Source: Streptomyces guryensis (lineage in GTDB: Bacteria; Actinomycetota; Actinomycetes; Streptomycetales; Streptomycetaceae). From it: a stretch of DNA of 64,000 nucleotides. This document shows, in pieces, positions 44,427-53,049 of this stretch; the stretch's first letter is position 1, and every line of letters starts with the position of its first letter. The stretch is from the NCBI RefSeq assembly GCF_021261325.1, contig NZ_JAJSBI010000007.1, forward strand, positions 310,001-374,000, in the 5' to 3' direction. The notes under the pieces were generated by a model. The model was given only the letters and a program-made list of their open reading frames with translations, was not told where the DNA came from and ran no database searches. A program made the translations under genes and the position numbers.

Positions 44427-44805
44427 GGGTACCGCCTGGCATGGATGCGTGCGACGCGGCGGGCAGCAGATCGGTGCCCGCTCGGGGCGCATCGGGCACG
44501 CCGGGATCGCGTGACGACGGGCATCTACGGGAGCAGCCTCGCCCGTGACGTGGCGGGTTCCGGCACCGATGCGCTGGGTGCGCCCTCTGCGGAGCGCGTG
44601 GGCGGTGCGACGCTGCCGGGGGCAGGGGCGGCAAGGCGCACGCTAGTCCTCGCAGCCGTTCCCCGACAGGTGTCAAGCAGCCATCCATGCCTGCAGAACG
44701 CGCCGACGTCGCACGGTATCCGCAGCCTTTGGGCAGGACTAGGCTGTGGGGTGAGGCCCCAGTCCCCGGTATCGATGCTGTGTCCCGCTCCCGGGGAGGC
44801 CCACC

Positions 44806-45102
44806 GTGTTCGTCCTGCTCCTCATCCTCGTCGCGGTCCTGTTCGGCTTCGGCTTCCTTCACCCCATCTGGTGGGTGGCCGCGGCGGTGCTGGTCTACGG
44901 CGCAACCCGGCACGGCCGTGATCGCGGCGGAGGCCGCAGCAGTGGCGGCGGTTCCGATCTCGGGGACCACCGGAGCCCCCAGGACTACCGGGACTATCAG
45001 GAGCGCCGGGATCGTCAGGACCGCTGGGACCGCCGCTACAGCCGCCAGAACCGGGCGCGCTGGCGGCGCGAGGACCGTCGGGACCACGAACACCCCAGGT
45101 GA
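44806..45102 (+). CDS. Small membrane protein with charged Arg/Asp-rich tail
   Basis: A 98-residue protein: one or two helices (MFVLLLILVAVLFGFGFLHP, IWWVAAAVLVYGATRHGRD) and a strongly charged tail rich in Arg, Asp and Tyr (DYRDYQERRDRQDRWDRRYS). GTG start behind GGGGAGG. Close homologue of the protein at 53050, with which it shares the first 23 residues almost exactly. Probably a membrane-associated stress protein; function unknown. Confidence 0.68.
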   Translation: MFVLLLILVAVLFGFGFLHPIWWVAAAVLVYGATRHGRDRGGGRSSGGGSDLGDHRSPQDYRDYQERRDRQDRWDRRYSRQNRARWRREDRRDHEHPR

Positions 45103-45184
45103 CCGTGGAGTGGACCGGCAGCCGTGCCTACCGGCCCGGCTTCGGCAGGGCCGGACACGTCGAACTCGTCAAGAGGAACATGCC

Positions 45185-45589
45185 ATGCAACGCACAACCC
45201 TGCTCCAAGAGGACTGGTGGAAGCTGCGGGCCGAGGCCACGTGGGGGAACGCATCGGCGGGAGAGGATCTCGTCGCACTGCGCGCCGAGAACGATCAGCT
45301 GCGGCGGGCGCTGGCCGGCCGTGCGGTCGTCGACCAGGCCTCCGGCATGATGATGGTCCTGACCCCCTGCAGCCGCGGGACGGCCAGGGGCCTCCTGGTC
45401 GACATCTCACGGCAGTGCCACACCACACTTCCGGAGGTGGCCGCAGCCATGGTCGACGTCTGGGAGGGCAAGCCGATGACGCGGCCGATGCAGTGGGCGC
45501 TGCGGCATGCGCTGCGGCGGCTTTACGCGGAAGACCGAGGGTGCGACTCACCCCCGGCCGATGAACCGTCCAGCACCCCCGGCCGATGA
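45185..45589 (+). CDS. ANTAR-domain protein
   Basis: A 134-residue RNA-binding regulator without a sensor domain. A short coiled coil (EDLVALRAENDQLRRALAGR) leads into an ANTAR domain (VVDQASGMMMVLTPCSRGTA, RGLLVDISRQCHTTLPEVAA AMV). ANTAR domains bind paired hairpins in mRNA leaders and prevent termination. The same architecture occurs at 52599. ATG 45185 follows GAGGAACATGCC. It lies between the membrane protein and the PRC-barrel gene, all on the plus strand. Confidence 0.72.
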   Translation: MQRTTLLQEDWWKLRAEATWGNASAGEDLVALRAENDQLRRALAGRAVVDQASGMMMVLTPCSRGTARGLLVDISRQCHTTLPEVAAAMVDVWEGKPMTRPMQWALRHALRRLYAEDRGCDSPPADEPSSTPGR

Positions 45590-45611
45590 CCCGTCCAGGT
45601 AGGGAGAGGCC

Positions 45612-45968
45612 ATGATCCACGCAGCCGATGTCCGGGAATGGCGCAACCGCGATGTCGTCGACAGCGAAGGCCACAAGGTCGGTGTCCTGGAGGCGGTCTA
45701 TGTGGACACCACCACCGACGAGCCGGCCATGGCCTCGGTACGGACCGGACTTCCGACCCGGCACCGCCTGGTCTTCGTTCCTCTCGAGGACGCGATCGCC
45801 GGGCCCGGCTACGTCAAGGTCGGCTATGTCAGAACCCTGGTGAAGCAGGCCCCTTCGATCGGCACAGACGACGTGCTTCCCGCCGAGCAGGAGGAAGCCA
45901 TCTTCAAGCACTATGGACTGCCGTACCAGCCCGGTGCGGCCGGCGAACGGCAACTGGCGCGCCGCTGA
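45612..45968 (+). CDS. PRC-barrel domain protein
   Basis: A 118-residue protein with a PRC-barrel: MIHAADVREWRNRDVVDSEG, HKVGVLEAVYVDTTTDEPAM, then HRLVFVPLEDAIAGPGYVKV. The tail (LPAEQEEAIFKHYGLPY) is helical. PRC-barrel proteins bind RNA or proteins; in actinomycetes this small form is common in stress islands and has no proven role. RBS AGGGAGAGG. It lies 22 bp after the ANTAR gene, so the two are probably co-transcribed. A truncated copy begins at 53898. Confidence 0.78.
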   Translation: MIHAADVREWRNRDVVDSEGHKVGVLEAVYVDTTTDEPAMASVRTGLPTRHRLVFVPLEDAIAGPGYVKVGYVRTLVKQAPSIGTDDVLPAEQEEAIFKHYGLPYQPGAAGERQLARR

Positions 45969-46146
45969 CCACCTACGGACGGCACGACTGCCGTGTCCGC
46001 CGCAGCCGGGATCTGCGGTGGCAGCCGCCCGCTTCGACCCGTACGGGGCCTCGGCGTCTCCTCCTTCGCCCCAGCCCGCCGGCGCCGCCTGTGGAGCGGT
46101 GTCCCAAGCGGGGGCGGCGAGGTTTCAACTCCGCTGGCAGGGCTAG

Positions 46147-46443
46147 TCGTCGGACATCTCCAGACGCTACGGCGGAAGCCCCGCGGGGACGATCATCTCC
46201 ATCATCGCGGACATCGCGGTACTGATTCTGATCCTGTGGATCGCTCTCTACCTGTTCGACGCCAACACCGCCAACACCACGGTCTCCTGGGTCCACGACG
46301 CGGCGAACTGGCTCTCGGGCTGGTCGCACAATCTGTTCACCATCCACTCGGACAACTGGCGCACCGCGGTCAACTACGGTCTGCCCGCTGTCGTCTACCT
46401 GCTGATCGGTCACGCGGTGGCCGGACGGGTCAACCGGACCTAG
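46147..46443 (+). CDS. Two-helix membrane protein lacking a start codon
   Basis: A 98-codon open frame with clear protein character but no ATG, GTG or TTG at its head. It reads SSDISRRYGGSPAGTIISII, then ADIAVLILILWIALYLFDAN, a loop with VSWVHDAANWLSGWS, and NYGLPAVVYLLIGHAVAGRV, giving two membrane helices. The frame begins straight after a TAG (46144-46146) formed by GGGCTAGTCGTCG. A one-base loss of T from ATG would turn CTATGTCGTCG into this, so the start was probably deleted; GGCAGGG upstream would be the RBS. Either a recent pseudogene or a sequencing error. Confidence 0.55.
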   Translation, partial: SSDISRRYGGSPAGTIISIIADIAVLILILWIALYLFDANTANTTVSWVHDAANWLSGWSHNLFTIHSDNWRTAVNYGLPAVVYLLIGHAVAGRVNRT

Positions 46444-46470
46444 CCCTCTTCCGCCGTCCCCGCAACAGCG

Positions 46471-46645
46471 TCAGGCCACCAGTCGGGGGAGGGGCTCCAA
46501 GCTGTCGATGAAGGCGCGGGCGCGTTCGGACAGACGGCGGTTGCGGGGGCGAGTTCGCCCTTGGCCGTTCGAGCAGTACGGGGCTGTTCAGCGCGGTCCG
46601 CAGTTGTTCGCACGCGGCCGCGAAACGCTCCCGGATCTCCATCAA
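46471..46645 (-). pseudogene. GAF-ANTAR regulator remnant with internal deletion
   Basis: Two minus-strand pieces match the end of the intact protein at 51004: CEQLRTALNSPVLLE (versus NEQLQTALNSRVLIEQAKGK) and, in another frame, NRRLSERARAFIDSLEPLPR (versus NRRLSDVARAFIADSEPLAG). The ANTAR middle helices between them are missing. Confidence 0.65.
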
Positions 46646-46794
46646 GGGCGCGTCAGTCCCACCGTGAGCGGCACAGGTCCGGCCCTCACGCGGTGGCCGC
46701 GAGGTGTCGCCCGGCCTGGTCCTTGACGCCCGCCGTCTGGCAGATGGTCACGGCGCCGACGGTTGTCGGGCTCCGCAACTATCAAGGGACACCG

Positions 46795-47619
46795 ATGGGG
46801 AATCGCAGAGAAGAAGAACGGGCGCCCAAGCGCAAGGTACTCGACCTGACTGCGGTGCAGGTGGTGGCGAGCGCACTCGCGACTGTGGTGGGTGCGGTGC
46901 TGGCGTCCCTGCTGGGGGTGACCGGAACGCTCATCGGGGCCGCCGTGGTCAGTACCAGCGCGACCACCGGCGCGGCGGTCTTCTCGCATGCTTTCCGACG
47001 GACAGGCGAGGGGATCCGTAGCCGGGTGCCGCCCGTGGGAGTGCCGAGGACGCCGGGCGAGGAGCGGGCGGAACACCGCGCGGACGCCCGGGCGGCGTTC
47101 GGGTCACCGGCCCACGCCGAGCCTGTTGCAGCCAGGCCGCCCTTCGGAACCGGTGGCCCGGATCGCGAGCACGGCGGGACGACAGCGGGCTCCGCGTCTT
47201 CCGGAGGAGAGTCGGTCACCACCTATCGTGGTGGCTCCGTCCGGAGATCCATCGGATGGAGGAAATACGCCTTGGCGACGGGCCTGGTGTTCGCCCTGGC
47301 GATGATCACGGTCACCGCGGTGGAGGTGATCATGGTTAAACCGGTGGCGGCCGCGGTCAGGAACGAGCCGGGCAGGGGAACCTCGGTGGGCGGTGGCTCG
47401 GCCGGTACCCCGGGTCCCGGCGACAGCCGGACGCCCACCTCGGGTGCGTCCAGCGGCACGGCGCCGCAGACGGCCGGCTCCGCCTTGCCGGACGCGAGCG
47501 CGGCGCCGGACACCATTTCTGGTCCGGGCGCCAGCTCCAGCCCCAGCCCGAGCGGTTCGGCGTCGTCCGCATCGTCCAGCGGCGCTGCGGCGAGCAGTTC
47601 CGACGCCACCGCTGATTGA
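46795..47619 (+). CDS. Hypothetical two-pass membrane protein with Ser/Ala-rich tail
   Basis: A 274-residue protein. After a charged head (MGNRREEERAPKRKVLDLTA) there is a glycine-rich helix pair (ALATVVGAVLASLLGVTGTL, IGAAVVSTSATTGAAVFS), a disordered middle, a second membrane segment (YALATGLVFALAMITVTAVE) and a long Ser/Pro/Ala/Gly tail, probably outside the cell. No family is recognised. It stands alone; start chosen at ATG 46795, since upstream codons in the frame lack protein character. Confidence 0.6.
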   Translation: MGNRREEERAPKRKVLDLTAVQVVASALATVVGAVLASLLGVTGTLIGAAVVSTSATTGAAVFSHAFRRTGEGIRSRVPPVGVPRTPGEERAEHRADARAAFGSPAHAEPVAARPPFGTGGPDREHGGTTAGSASSGGESVTTYRGGSVRRSIGWRKYALATGLVFALAMITVTAVEVIMVKPVAAAVRNEPGRGTSVGGGSAGTPGPGDSRTPTSGASSGTAPQTAGSALPDASAAPDTISGPGASSSPSPSGSASSASSSGAAASSSDATAD

Positions 47620-48150
47620 GCAGTGACGAGCCGGTCCAGACCTCGGCGGGCGGCGTCGTCGGGGGCGGAGCGCGTAGGACCCGGTCCGAGACGCGCCGTC
47701 CTGGTCAGCTGTTCCATGAAGAACACTCATGCATGAGCGCTGCGCCGCATGGCCGTCCGGTGCGGGAGGGTTGTCCGGGGATCGTCGGTGGAGGGCGGCA
47801 CGGTGGTGGAACCAGTGCTGTTCGTCGCGGGGGCGCACGACGGTCGGACGGCGTCTTCGCCGCACCTTGTCGCCTGTGTTGTCCCGGCCGTGGCGGGCGG
47901 TGCGGCGTGCGCCGGGTCAGGATCGGGCTCAGCCCCGGCAGAGCCGCCGGGATCCCCCGGTCACGCGGTCGGCGGCCCCGGTACCGCTGGTGGACGGCTC
48001 GACTCCGTAGGCCGTCCCGGCCTTCGCACGAGTGACGGTCGCACCTTGATGTGCCCCGGGTCTGATGGAGTCGGGTTGCTGAGAACGGCAGTCCGGCAGC
48101 AGCCGGAGACTGCCTCGGGCAGCCATGCCCGCGTCTGCCCGGGCGAGGCC
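47620..48150. other. Region without a supported gene
   Basis: Frames are open on several strands because of G+C content, but none has protein-like composition, a credible start with RBS, or a family motif. No RNA or hairpin of note. Confidence 0.3.
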
Positions 48151-48645
48151 CTAATGCACCCGGGCCTCGCCGGTCTCATGCGTGTCCTCGTCCGGCAGGT
48201 GGACGTCGTTGACCGCGATGTTCACCTCGACGACTTCCAGGCCCGTCATCCGCTCCACCGCCGCGATCACGTTCTCACGGACCTCTGCGGCGAGGTCGGT
48301 GATGCTCACCCCGTACTCGACGACGACCTGGAGGTCGATGGCGGTCTGCTTCTCACCGACCTCGACCTTGACGCCGCGCCCCGCGCTCGGATGCCCGCCC
48401 GGGACCCGGTCGCGCATGGCTCCCATGGTGCGGGTGAATCCGCCGCCCAGCGCGTGGATTCCGGGGACCTCCCGTGCGGCGATGCCGGCGATCTTCTCCA
48501 CCACCCCGTCGGCGATGGTGGTCCGGCCGCGGGTCTCCGGCGGTTCCTGGGGCCCGGGATGTGCGGCGTGCAGTGTCGTGCCCAGGCCGGTGCGGGGCTC
48601 ATCGGAGCCGGGCCTGGGAAGGGTCGAACCGTTCGGCTCCGTCAT
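48151..48645 (-). CDS. Asp23/Gls24-family envelope stress protein
   Basis: A 164-residue protein: a disordered N-terminus of about 50 residues, then the Asp23 domain (TTIADGVVEKIAGIAAREVP, GIHALGGG, VGEKQTAIDLQVVVEYGVSI, TDLAAEVRENVIAAVERMTG, LEVVEVNIAVNDVHLP). Asp23 proteins form membrane-linked patches and are induced by alkaline and envelope stress. Usual partners (AmaP-type membrane anchors, DUF6286) are not adjacent. Start at ATG 48645 (MTEPNGST), preceded by GAGGAGGTGGC. Confidence 0.85.
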   Translation of the reverse strand: MTEPNGSTLPRPGSDEPRTGLGTTLHAAHPGPQEPPETRGRTTIADGVVEKIAGIAAREVPGIHALGGGFTRTMGAMRDRVPGGHPSAGRGVKVEVGEKQTAIDLQVVVEYGVSITDLAAEVRENVIAAVERMTGLEVVEVNIAVNDVHLPDEDTHETGEARVH

Positions 48646-49094
48646 GCGAAGCCACCTCCTCGGGTGGTGCACGGACTGCCGTGCCCGGGCGGCCGTCGGC
48701 CGCCGCCTGCCGTGCGGCTCGCCGAGTACCGCGCTGCGCCACGTCCATGCCCGCGTACGGCATCACATCGCGGCCACGGTCCAGGCCCTGGGAACAGGCG
48801 GGTTACCGGCCGCCCACCGGACCGCGCCGAGGACTATGCTGCTGGTACGGACGTCCCAGACCCCGGCGGCTTGTCGTTGCTCGACACAGATGGCGCGCGG
48901 AGCGGACTGGTAGTCCGTCACCCGGCGGCATCCCTGGAGGGAACCGGGTGGTCCGCTGTCCTGGCGCACAGGTGGTCGGACCGGCCTTCGCTCCGACTCC
49001 GCCGAACGTACGCCCCCACCGGGAGCGCGCCGTACAAGCCGGGTATCCGGCGTCACCGCGCCCGCTGCCGGATGGTCCCCAGAACCGAGGCGTC
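48646..49094. other. Region without a supported gene
   Basis: Lies between divergent Asp23 and STAS genes and presumably carries promoters for both. No protein family, RNA or clear sigma site is recognised. Confidence 0.3.
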
Positions 49095-49520
49095 ATGTCC
49101 CTCCCGCAGCTCACCGTGTACCGCCATGACCGGAGGAAACGGGCACTGATCACCCTGGCCGGTGAGATCGACCTGGAATCGGCGCCACTGGTGCGCGCCG
49201 CGCTGGAACGGTGTCTGTACGACGACATGCACACCATCGACGTCGACCTCACCCCCGTCACCTTCTGCGACTGCAGCGGACTCAACGCCTTCCTGTACGC
49301 CGTGCAGCAGACCACCCTGGCGGGCGGGACCCTGCGACTGCACCACCCGCCGCCGATGCTCGCCCTTGTCATCGGCCTCGCCGGCTGCGGGTTCCTGCTC
49401 CTCGGCACTCCGTTCGGCTCCCTGCCACCTCCTCGCGGGGACACCGCGGCCATGCCCGCTCCGGCCCCGCCACACCGGTCTGTCCCGCTGGCGCCTGTTC
49501 TCTCGGGCGATGTGCGATGA
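49095..49520 (+). CDS. STAS-domain anti-sigma factor antagonist
   Basis: A 141-residue STAS protein: LTVYRHDRRKRALITLAGEI, DLESAPLVRAALERCL, then the phospho-acceptor region VTFCDCSGLNAFLYA. Proteins of this type switch partners with anti-sigma kinases to release stress sigma factors; the Ser in DCSGLN is the usual phosphorylation site. A Pro-rich tail follows. Its stop overlaps the ATG of the GNAT gene (ATGA), and GAF-ANTAR genes follow, so it heads a signalling operon. Confidence 0.82.
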   Translation: MSLPQLTVYRHDRRKRALITLAGEIDLESAPLVRAALERCLYDDMHTIDVDLTPVTFCDCSGLNAFLYAVQQTTLAGGTLRLHHPPPMLALVIGLAGCGFLLLGTPFGSLPPPRGDTAAMPAPAPPHRSVPLAPVLSGDVR

Positions 49521-50188
49521 CGGCCGGAGTCGGGAGGGGACAGTCACGGAAGCCGGGGGACGGCGAGCCGTCCGCCGTGGCTCCAGTGCGGCTGCGTCTG
49601 CTGAACCGGTGGATGGTGGAGGACATGCTTGAGGACCTGGCGGGACTGTATGCGGAGGCCCGTGCGACGGCGCCGGGCGAGGCGTACCGCCGTCCCGGCC
49701 GCCGGAACTTCCTGAACCGTCTCACCACGGACATGCGCCGGCCGGGATTCGCCATGGTGGTCGGCGAGACGGACGGACTGATGGGATGCGCCTTCGGGTT
49801 CCCGGCACGCGGCGACGGCTCGTGGTGGTTCGGTCCCGACGGAGTACTGCCGCGCAGCATCGATCAACTACCGCTGCCCGACCGGGTCTTCGCGTTCGGT
49901 GACATCCTGATCCGGCCGCAACCCCGGGACCGGGAACTCGCCCGGCGTGTGCAGGAGCGGCTGCTGACCGACCATCAGGCGTCACTTGGCGCCACCCTGG
50001 TGGACCGGGCCGATCGCGCAACCTCCGCTGCGTTCCGCTCCTGGGGGTGGCTGGATGTCGGAGAGCTTCGCGGGCCGGCCGGTCCCACCAGGTTCCGCGC
50101 GCTGGTGCTTCCCGTCGGGGAACGTACCACGGCGAGGCTGGAGGGCCTTGCCGCGATGCCTGGAGGCGGTGGCCCGGGTGGTCCCTGA
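49517..50188 (+). CDS. GNAT-like acetyltransferase
   Basis: A 223-residue protein, ATG overlapping the STAS stop. The middle reads MVVGETDGLMGCAFGFPARG, then DRVFAFGDILIRPQPRDREL, ARRVQERLLTDHQASLGATL, consistent with a GNAT fold: the beta4 strand FAFGDILIRP followed by a basic acetyl-CoA-binding turn and helix. Substrate unknown. The end runs into the GTG of the next gene. A decayed copy with the same central motif lies at 57955, just downstream of the slipin gene. Confidence 0.65.
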   Translation: MTAGVGRGQSRKPGDGEPSAVAPVRLRLLNRWMVEDMLEDLAGLYAEARATAPGEAYRRPGRRNFLNRLTTDMRRPGFAMVVGETDGLMGCAFGFPARGDGSWWFGPDGVLPRSIDQLPLPDRVFAFGDILIRPQPRDRELARRVQERLLTDHQASLGATLVDRADRATSAAFRSWGWLDVGELRGPAGPTRFRALVLPVGERTTARLEGLAAMPGGGGPGGP

Positions 50189-50924
50189 GAGGCGGTCGGC
50201 CCGCATTCGGATGCTGGTGGCCGAGCAGGCGGCCCGGCGCGGTGCCCGGGTCGGCGTGGTGGACGTGTGCACCGCGGCCGTGGCCGCGCTGCCGGTCGGC
50301 GGGGCCGGGCTGTCGGCGATGTCCAAGGCTGCGCCGAGCCACCCGCTGTGCAGCACCGACGACATCAGCGAGCAACTGGAAGAGCTCCAGCTCACGCTGG
50401 GCGAGGGGCCCTGTGTGGACGCCTTCCTGCACGGCTCGGCCGTCCTGACACCCGATCTGCTCACCCGTGACCTGCAGGACCGTTGGATGGTGTTCGCCGA
50501 GGCGGCCCTGGAAGCCGGGGCACGCGCGGTGTTCGCGCTCCCGCTGCAGATGGGGGCGATCAGCCCGGGAGTGCTGGACCTGTATGCCGATGTTCCGGTC
50601 CGGTTGGACGCGGAGGAACTGGCGGACGCGTTGGCGTTCGCCGATCTCGCGACATGGGTACTGCTCGACGCGCGAGTCGACGAGACGGGCGGGCCGCGCG
50701 ATGGTCCCGTCGAGGACCTGGGCGCATACCGGGCGGAGATCGACCAGGCCAGCGGGATGCTCACGGCCCAGCTCGGAGTCGGCATCGAGGAAGCCTTCGT
50801 AAGGCTCCGCGCCTACGCCTATGCACACGGACGCCGGCTCGCCGACGTGGCCGCGGACGTGGTGGCCCGGCAGCTTCGTTTCCCACCGGACGCGGAGCCG
50901 GGTCAGGCCGAGGAGAAAACCTGA
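50178..50924 (+). CDS. GAF-ANTAR transcription antitermination regulator 1
   Basis: A 248-residue protein. GAF domain at about residues 10-165 (LPVGGAGLSAMSKAAPSHPL, CSTDDISEQLEELQLTLGEG PC, VFALPLQMGAISPGVLDLY). ANTAR domain at the C-terminus (AEIDQASGMLTAQLGVGIEE, AFVRLRAYAYAHGRRLADVA). The GAF domain would sense a small ligand or redox state and the ANTAR helices bind mRNA leader hairpins. GTG 50178 is chosen; it overlaps the end of the GNAT gene, which fits translational coupling. Confidence 0.78.
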   Translation: MVPERRSARIRMLVAEQAARRGARVGVVDVCTAAVAALPVGGAGLSAMSKAAPSHPLCSTDDISEQLEELQLTLGEGPCVDAFLHGSAVLTPDLLTRDLQDRWMVFAEAALEAGARAVFALPLQMGAISPGVLDLYADVPVRLDAEELADALAFADLATWVLLDARVDETGGPRDGPVEDLGAYRAEIDQASGMLTAQLGVGIEEAFVRLRAYAYAHGRRLADVAADVVARQLRFPPDAEPGQAEEKT

Positions 50925-51003
50925 CGCAGCGGTGCCGGCCGAGGAACGTGCTGTACTTCCCGCCCCGTCGGGCCGGGAAAAGGCTCAATTGAGGGTGCCC
51001 ACG

Positions 51004-51720
51004 ATGAATGAACAGCTTCTGGCCAAGACCTTCGTCGAGCTGGCCGACAACCTGGTCGCCGACTTCGACCTCATCGACTTCCTGCGCCTGCTGACCGACC
51101 GCTGCGTCGGTATGCTCGACGCGAGCGCCGCCGGGGTGCTGCTCGCCGACCGGGACGGCAAACTCCGCGTCATGGCCGCCTCCGACGAACAGGTGCGTGT
51201 TCTGGAGCTGTTCCAGCTCCAGAACGACCAAGGCCCCTGCCTCGAGTGCTTCCGCACCGGCGCACCGGTGATCATCCCCGACCTGACCCGGGAGGTCGAC
51301 CGCTGGCCGCGTTTCGTCACGGCGGCCCACCGCAGCGGGTTCGGGGCCGTCCAGGCCTTGCCCATGCGCCTGCGGGACGAGACCGTCGGCGCCCTGAACC
51401 TCTTCCGCGCAGCCCCCGGCCCCTTCGACCCACCGGCCACACTCATCGCCCAGGCCCTGGCCGACGTCGCCACCATCAGCCTGCTGCAACAACGCACCGC
51501 CCAGCGCAGCACGGTGCTCAACGAACAACTGCAGACGGCGCTGAACAGCCGGGTACTGATCGAACAGGCCAAGGGGAAGCTCGCCGAACGCCAGGGCATC
51601 GACATGGAGCAGGCGTTCAGCGCGCTGCGCGGCTACGCCCGCTCCCACAACCGGCGCTTGTCCGACGTGGCCCGCGCCTTCATCGCCGACTCCGAACCCC
51701 TTGCCGGTCTGGGGTTCTGA
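51004..51720 (+). CDS. GAF-ANTAR transcription antitermination regulator 2
   Basis: A 238-residue protein, second of two in tandem. GAF domain at about 10-155 (FVELADNLVADFDLIDFLRL, GVLLADRDGKLRVMAASDEQ, QNDQGPCLECFRTG) and ANTAR domain at about 165-225 (LNEQLQTALNSRVLIEQAKG, KLAERQGIDMEQAFSALRGY, SHNRRLSDVARAFI). The GPCLECF cysteines could be redox-active. RBS is weak (GAGGGTGCCCACG). The two tandem regulators are distantly related to each other; a closer relative of this one is the remnant at 46471. Confidence 0.82.
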   Translation: MNEQLLAKTFVELADNLVADFDLIDFLRLLTDRCVGMLDASAAGVLLADRDGKLRVMAASDEQVRVLELFQLQNDQGPCLECFRTGAPVIIPDLTREVDRWPRFVTAAHRSGFGAVQALPMRLRDETVGALNLFRAAPGPFDPPATLIAQALADVATISLLQQRTAQRSTVLNEQLQTALNSRVLIEQAKGKLAERQGIDMEQAFSALRGYARSHNRRLSDVARAFIADSEPLAGLGF

Positions 51721-51741
51721 CCCACGCCCTGGCGGGGCCCG

Positions 51742-52146
51742 CTACTGCTCTGCGCCGTCCTCGATCAGACGGCGGTGCAGTTCCGTGGTCATGACGTGGA
51801 TCGCTCGCGTCAGCTCGGTGTTGGTCTTGAGCTCCAACTCCTGCTCGACGAAATCGTGGTCGGCCTTGATCTGCTGGAAGGCCGCCTGCCGGTTCTGGCC
51901 GATCATGACGAACGTGGAGAGGAAGATCGCTTCCAGCGACACCACGAGCGTCAACGTGGGCCAGGGGCTGCCCTCGACGAACAGCATCCAGAGCACGAAC
52001 GCGATCGCATGGATGTAGACGAACGGCATCGAACCGGCGAACTTGGTGATGGCGTCGGCGATCCGCAGTTGGGCGTCCCCGGCACGGCTGTTGCGGTGCG
52101 CAACCACTGCGGGGTGGTGCATGGCCTGGCTGTCCTGCTCACTCAT
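51742..52146 (-). CDS. DUF1003 membrane protein
   Basis: A 134-residue two-pass membrane protein: DAQLRIADAITKFAGSMPFV at the start of the DUF1003 domain, helix FVYIHAIAFVLWMLFV, helix TLTLVVSLEAIFLSTFVMIG, then QNRQAAFQQIKADHDFVEQE and a basic helix. The QNRQxxxDxxRAxxDYxxN signature of the family is present in variant form. Function unknown, often found near stress genes. Tail to tail with the GAF-ANTAR gene. Confidence 0.82.
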   Translation of the reverse strand: MSEQDSQAMHHPAVVAHRNSRAGDAQLRIADAITKFAGSMPFVYIHAIAFVLWMLFVEGSPWPTLTLVVSLEAIFLSTFVMIGQNRQAAFQQIKADHDFVEQELELKTNTELTRAIHVMTTELHRRLIEDGAEQ

Positions 52147-52223
52147 AGCGGCGCGCCTCTCGCGTTTCGGGGCTTCGCGGAGCACCGCCGACCACGGGCA
52201 ACTGCCCCGCGCATCCCTGGAGC

Positions 52224-52370
52224 CTAGCCGCGGGGCTCGGCCATCACATGGTCGCCCAGGCGCGCACAGGTGCGGGTGATCAGACGGGAGACGTGCATCT
52301 GCGAGAGACCGCGCTGCAGGGCGATGCGGTTCTGTGTCATCTCCTCGAAAAACCTCACGTAGAGGATCTT
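52224..52370 (-). pseudogene. Sigma-B/F-type sigma factor, region 4 remnant
   Basis: The minus strand reads KILYVRFFEEMTQNRIALQR followed by GLSQMHVSRLITRTCARLGD and a TAG: the region 4 helix-turn-helix of SigB/SigF-like stress sigma factors (LRFFxxxTQxxIAxxxGxSQMHVSRLL). Regions 2 and 3 are absent and the upstream sequence changes to an unrelated frame at about 52371. Confidence 0.75.
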
Positions 52371-52372
52371 CC

Positions 52373-52546
52373 GCCCTCGGCGCCGCCGCGATCATCAGCG
52401 ATCTCCCCGCGCTGCTGAACGCATTCCCCGCAGGACCCGCCGACGACGTCGCCCTCCTCGCCCTCAGCGCCACTTCCACGACACCCTCCGGCGCCTCGGG
52501 CACCGCACACACCAGCGTGCCCCTCCCACTCCCCGACAGCACATGA
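52373..52546 (+). pseudogene. Possible PP2C/SpoIIE phosphatase C-terminal tail
   Basis: A plus-strand frame reads LPALLNAFPAGPADDVALLA followed by LSA and a low-complexity end. The ADDVALLAL motif is the last metal-binding strand of SpoIIE-type phosphatases (usually DDIALLVLR). Without the rest of the domain the call is tentative. Confidence 0.4.
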
Positions 52547-52598
52547 CCGAGCCGAACGGGCGATGAGCCGACAGGACGACCGCCGGGCGCGCACGCCG

Positions 52599-52946
52599 TC
52601 ATCTCCGGCCCGCCGAACGGAGGCGCCGCAGTGCCTGGCGCAGCTCCTGTCGTACCCGTTCCGGGAGCGCCTCGTCCTTCGTCGTGGCGACCAGCGCCGC
52701 GGCCACGTCCCGGAGCTTGACGTTGCAGCGCTGCGACACGTCCACCAGCAGATCCCAGGCCCTCTCACTGGAACAGGCCGCCAGGGCCATCACCATGCCG
52801 CGCGCCTGGTCGATCACCGCACGACTCACCAGCGCCCGCCCCAACTGTTCGTTGCCGGCGCGCAGTTCGACGACCTCGGCCAGCAGGTCCGCAGCCGCAG
52901 CCGTCGACAGCGGCTGCTCCTCACAGGGCGTGGTCACCTGGTGCAT
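52599..52946 (-). CDS. ANTAR-domain protein
   Basis: A 115-residue regulator like the one at 45185: coiled-coil start (DLLAEVVELRAGNEQLGRAL), then the ANTAR domain (VIDQARGMVMALAACSSERA, WDLLVDVSQRCNVKLRDVAA, ALVATTKD). Two ANTAR proteins with a CS.R/RGLLVD-type middle occur in this window in mirrored neighbourhoods. ATG 52946. The downstream (left) flank carries sigma factor and phosphatase remnants. Confidence 0.75.
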   Translation of the reverse strand: MHQVTTPCEEQPLSTAAAADLLAEVVELRAGNEQLGRALVSRAVIDQARGMVMALAACSSERAWDLLVDVSQRCNVKLRDVAAALVATTKDEALPERVRQELRQALRRLRSAGRR

Positions 52947-53049
52947 GGTGCGTACCTCACAACGCAGTCATCCTGTCCATGGGGGTCGGCGGCACGCCCG
53001 TTGCCGTTCGCCGGCCGCGCCGGACCGGTAAGGCGGGCCGTGGTGTCGG

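Noticed and set aside
47749..49149. Long plus-strand frame across the Asp23 gene
   Set aside because: Antisense to the conserved Asp23 domain and without protein-like composition.
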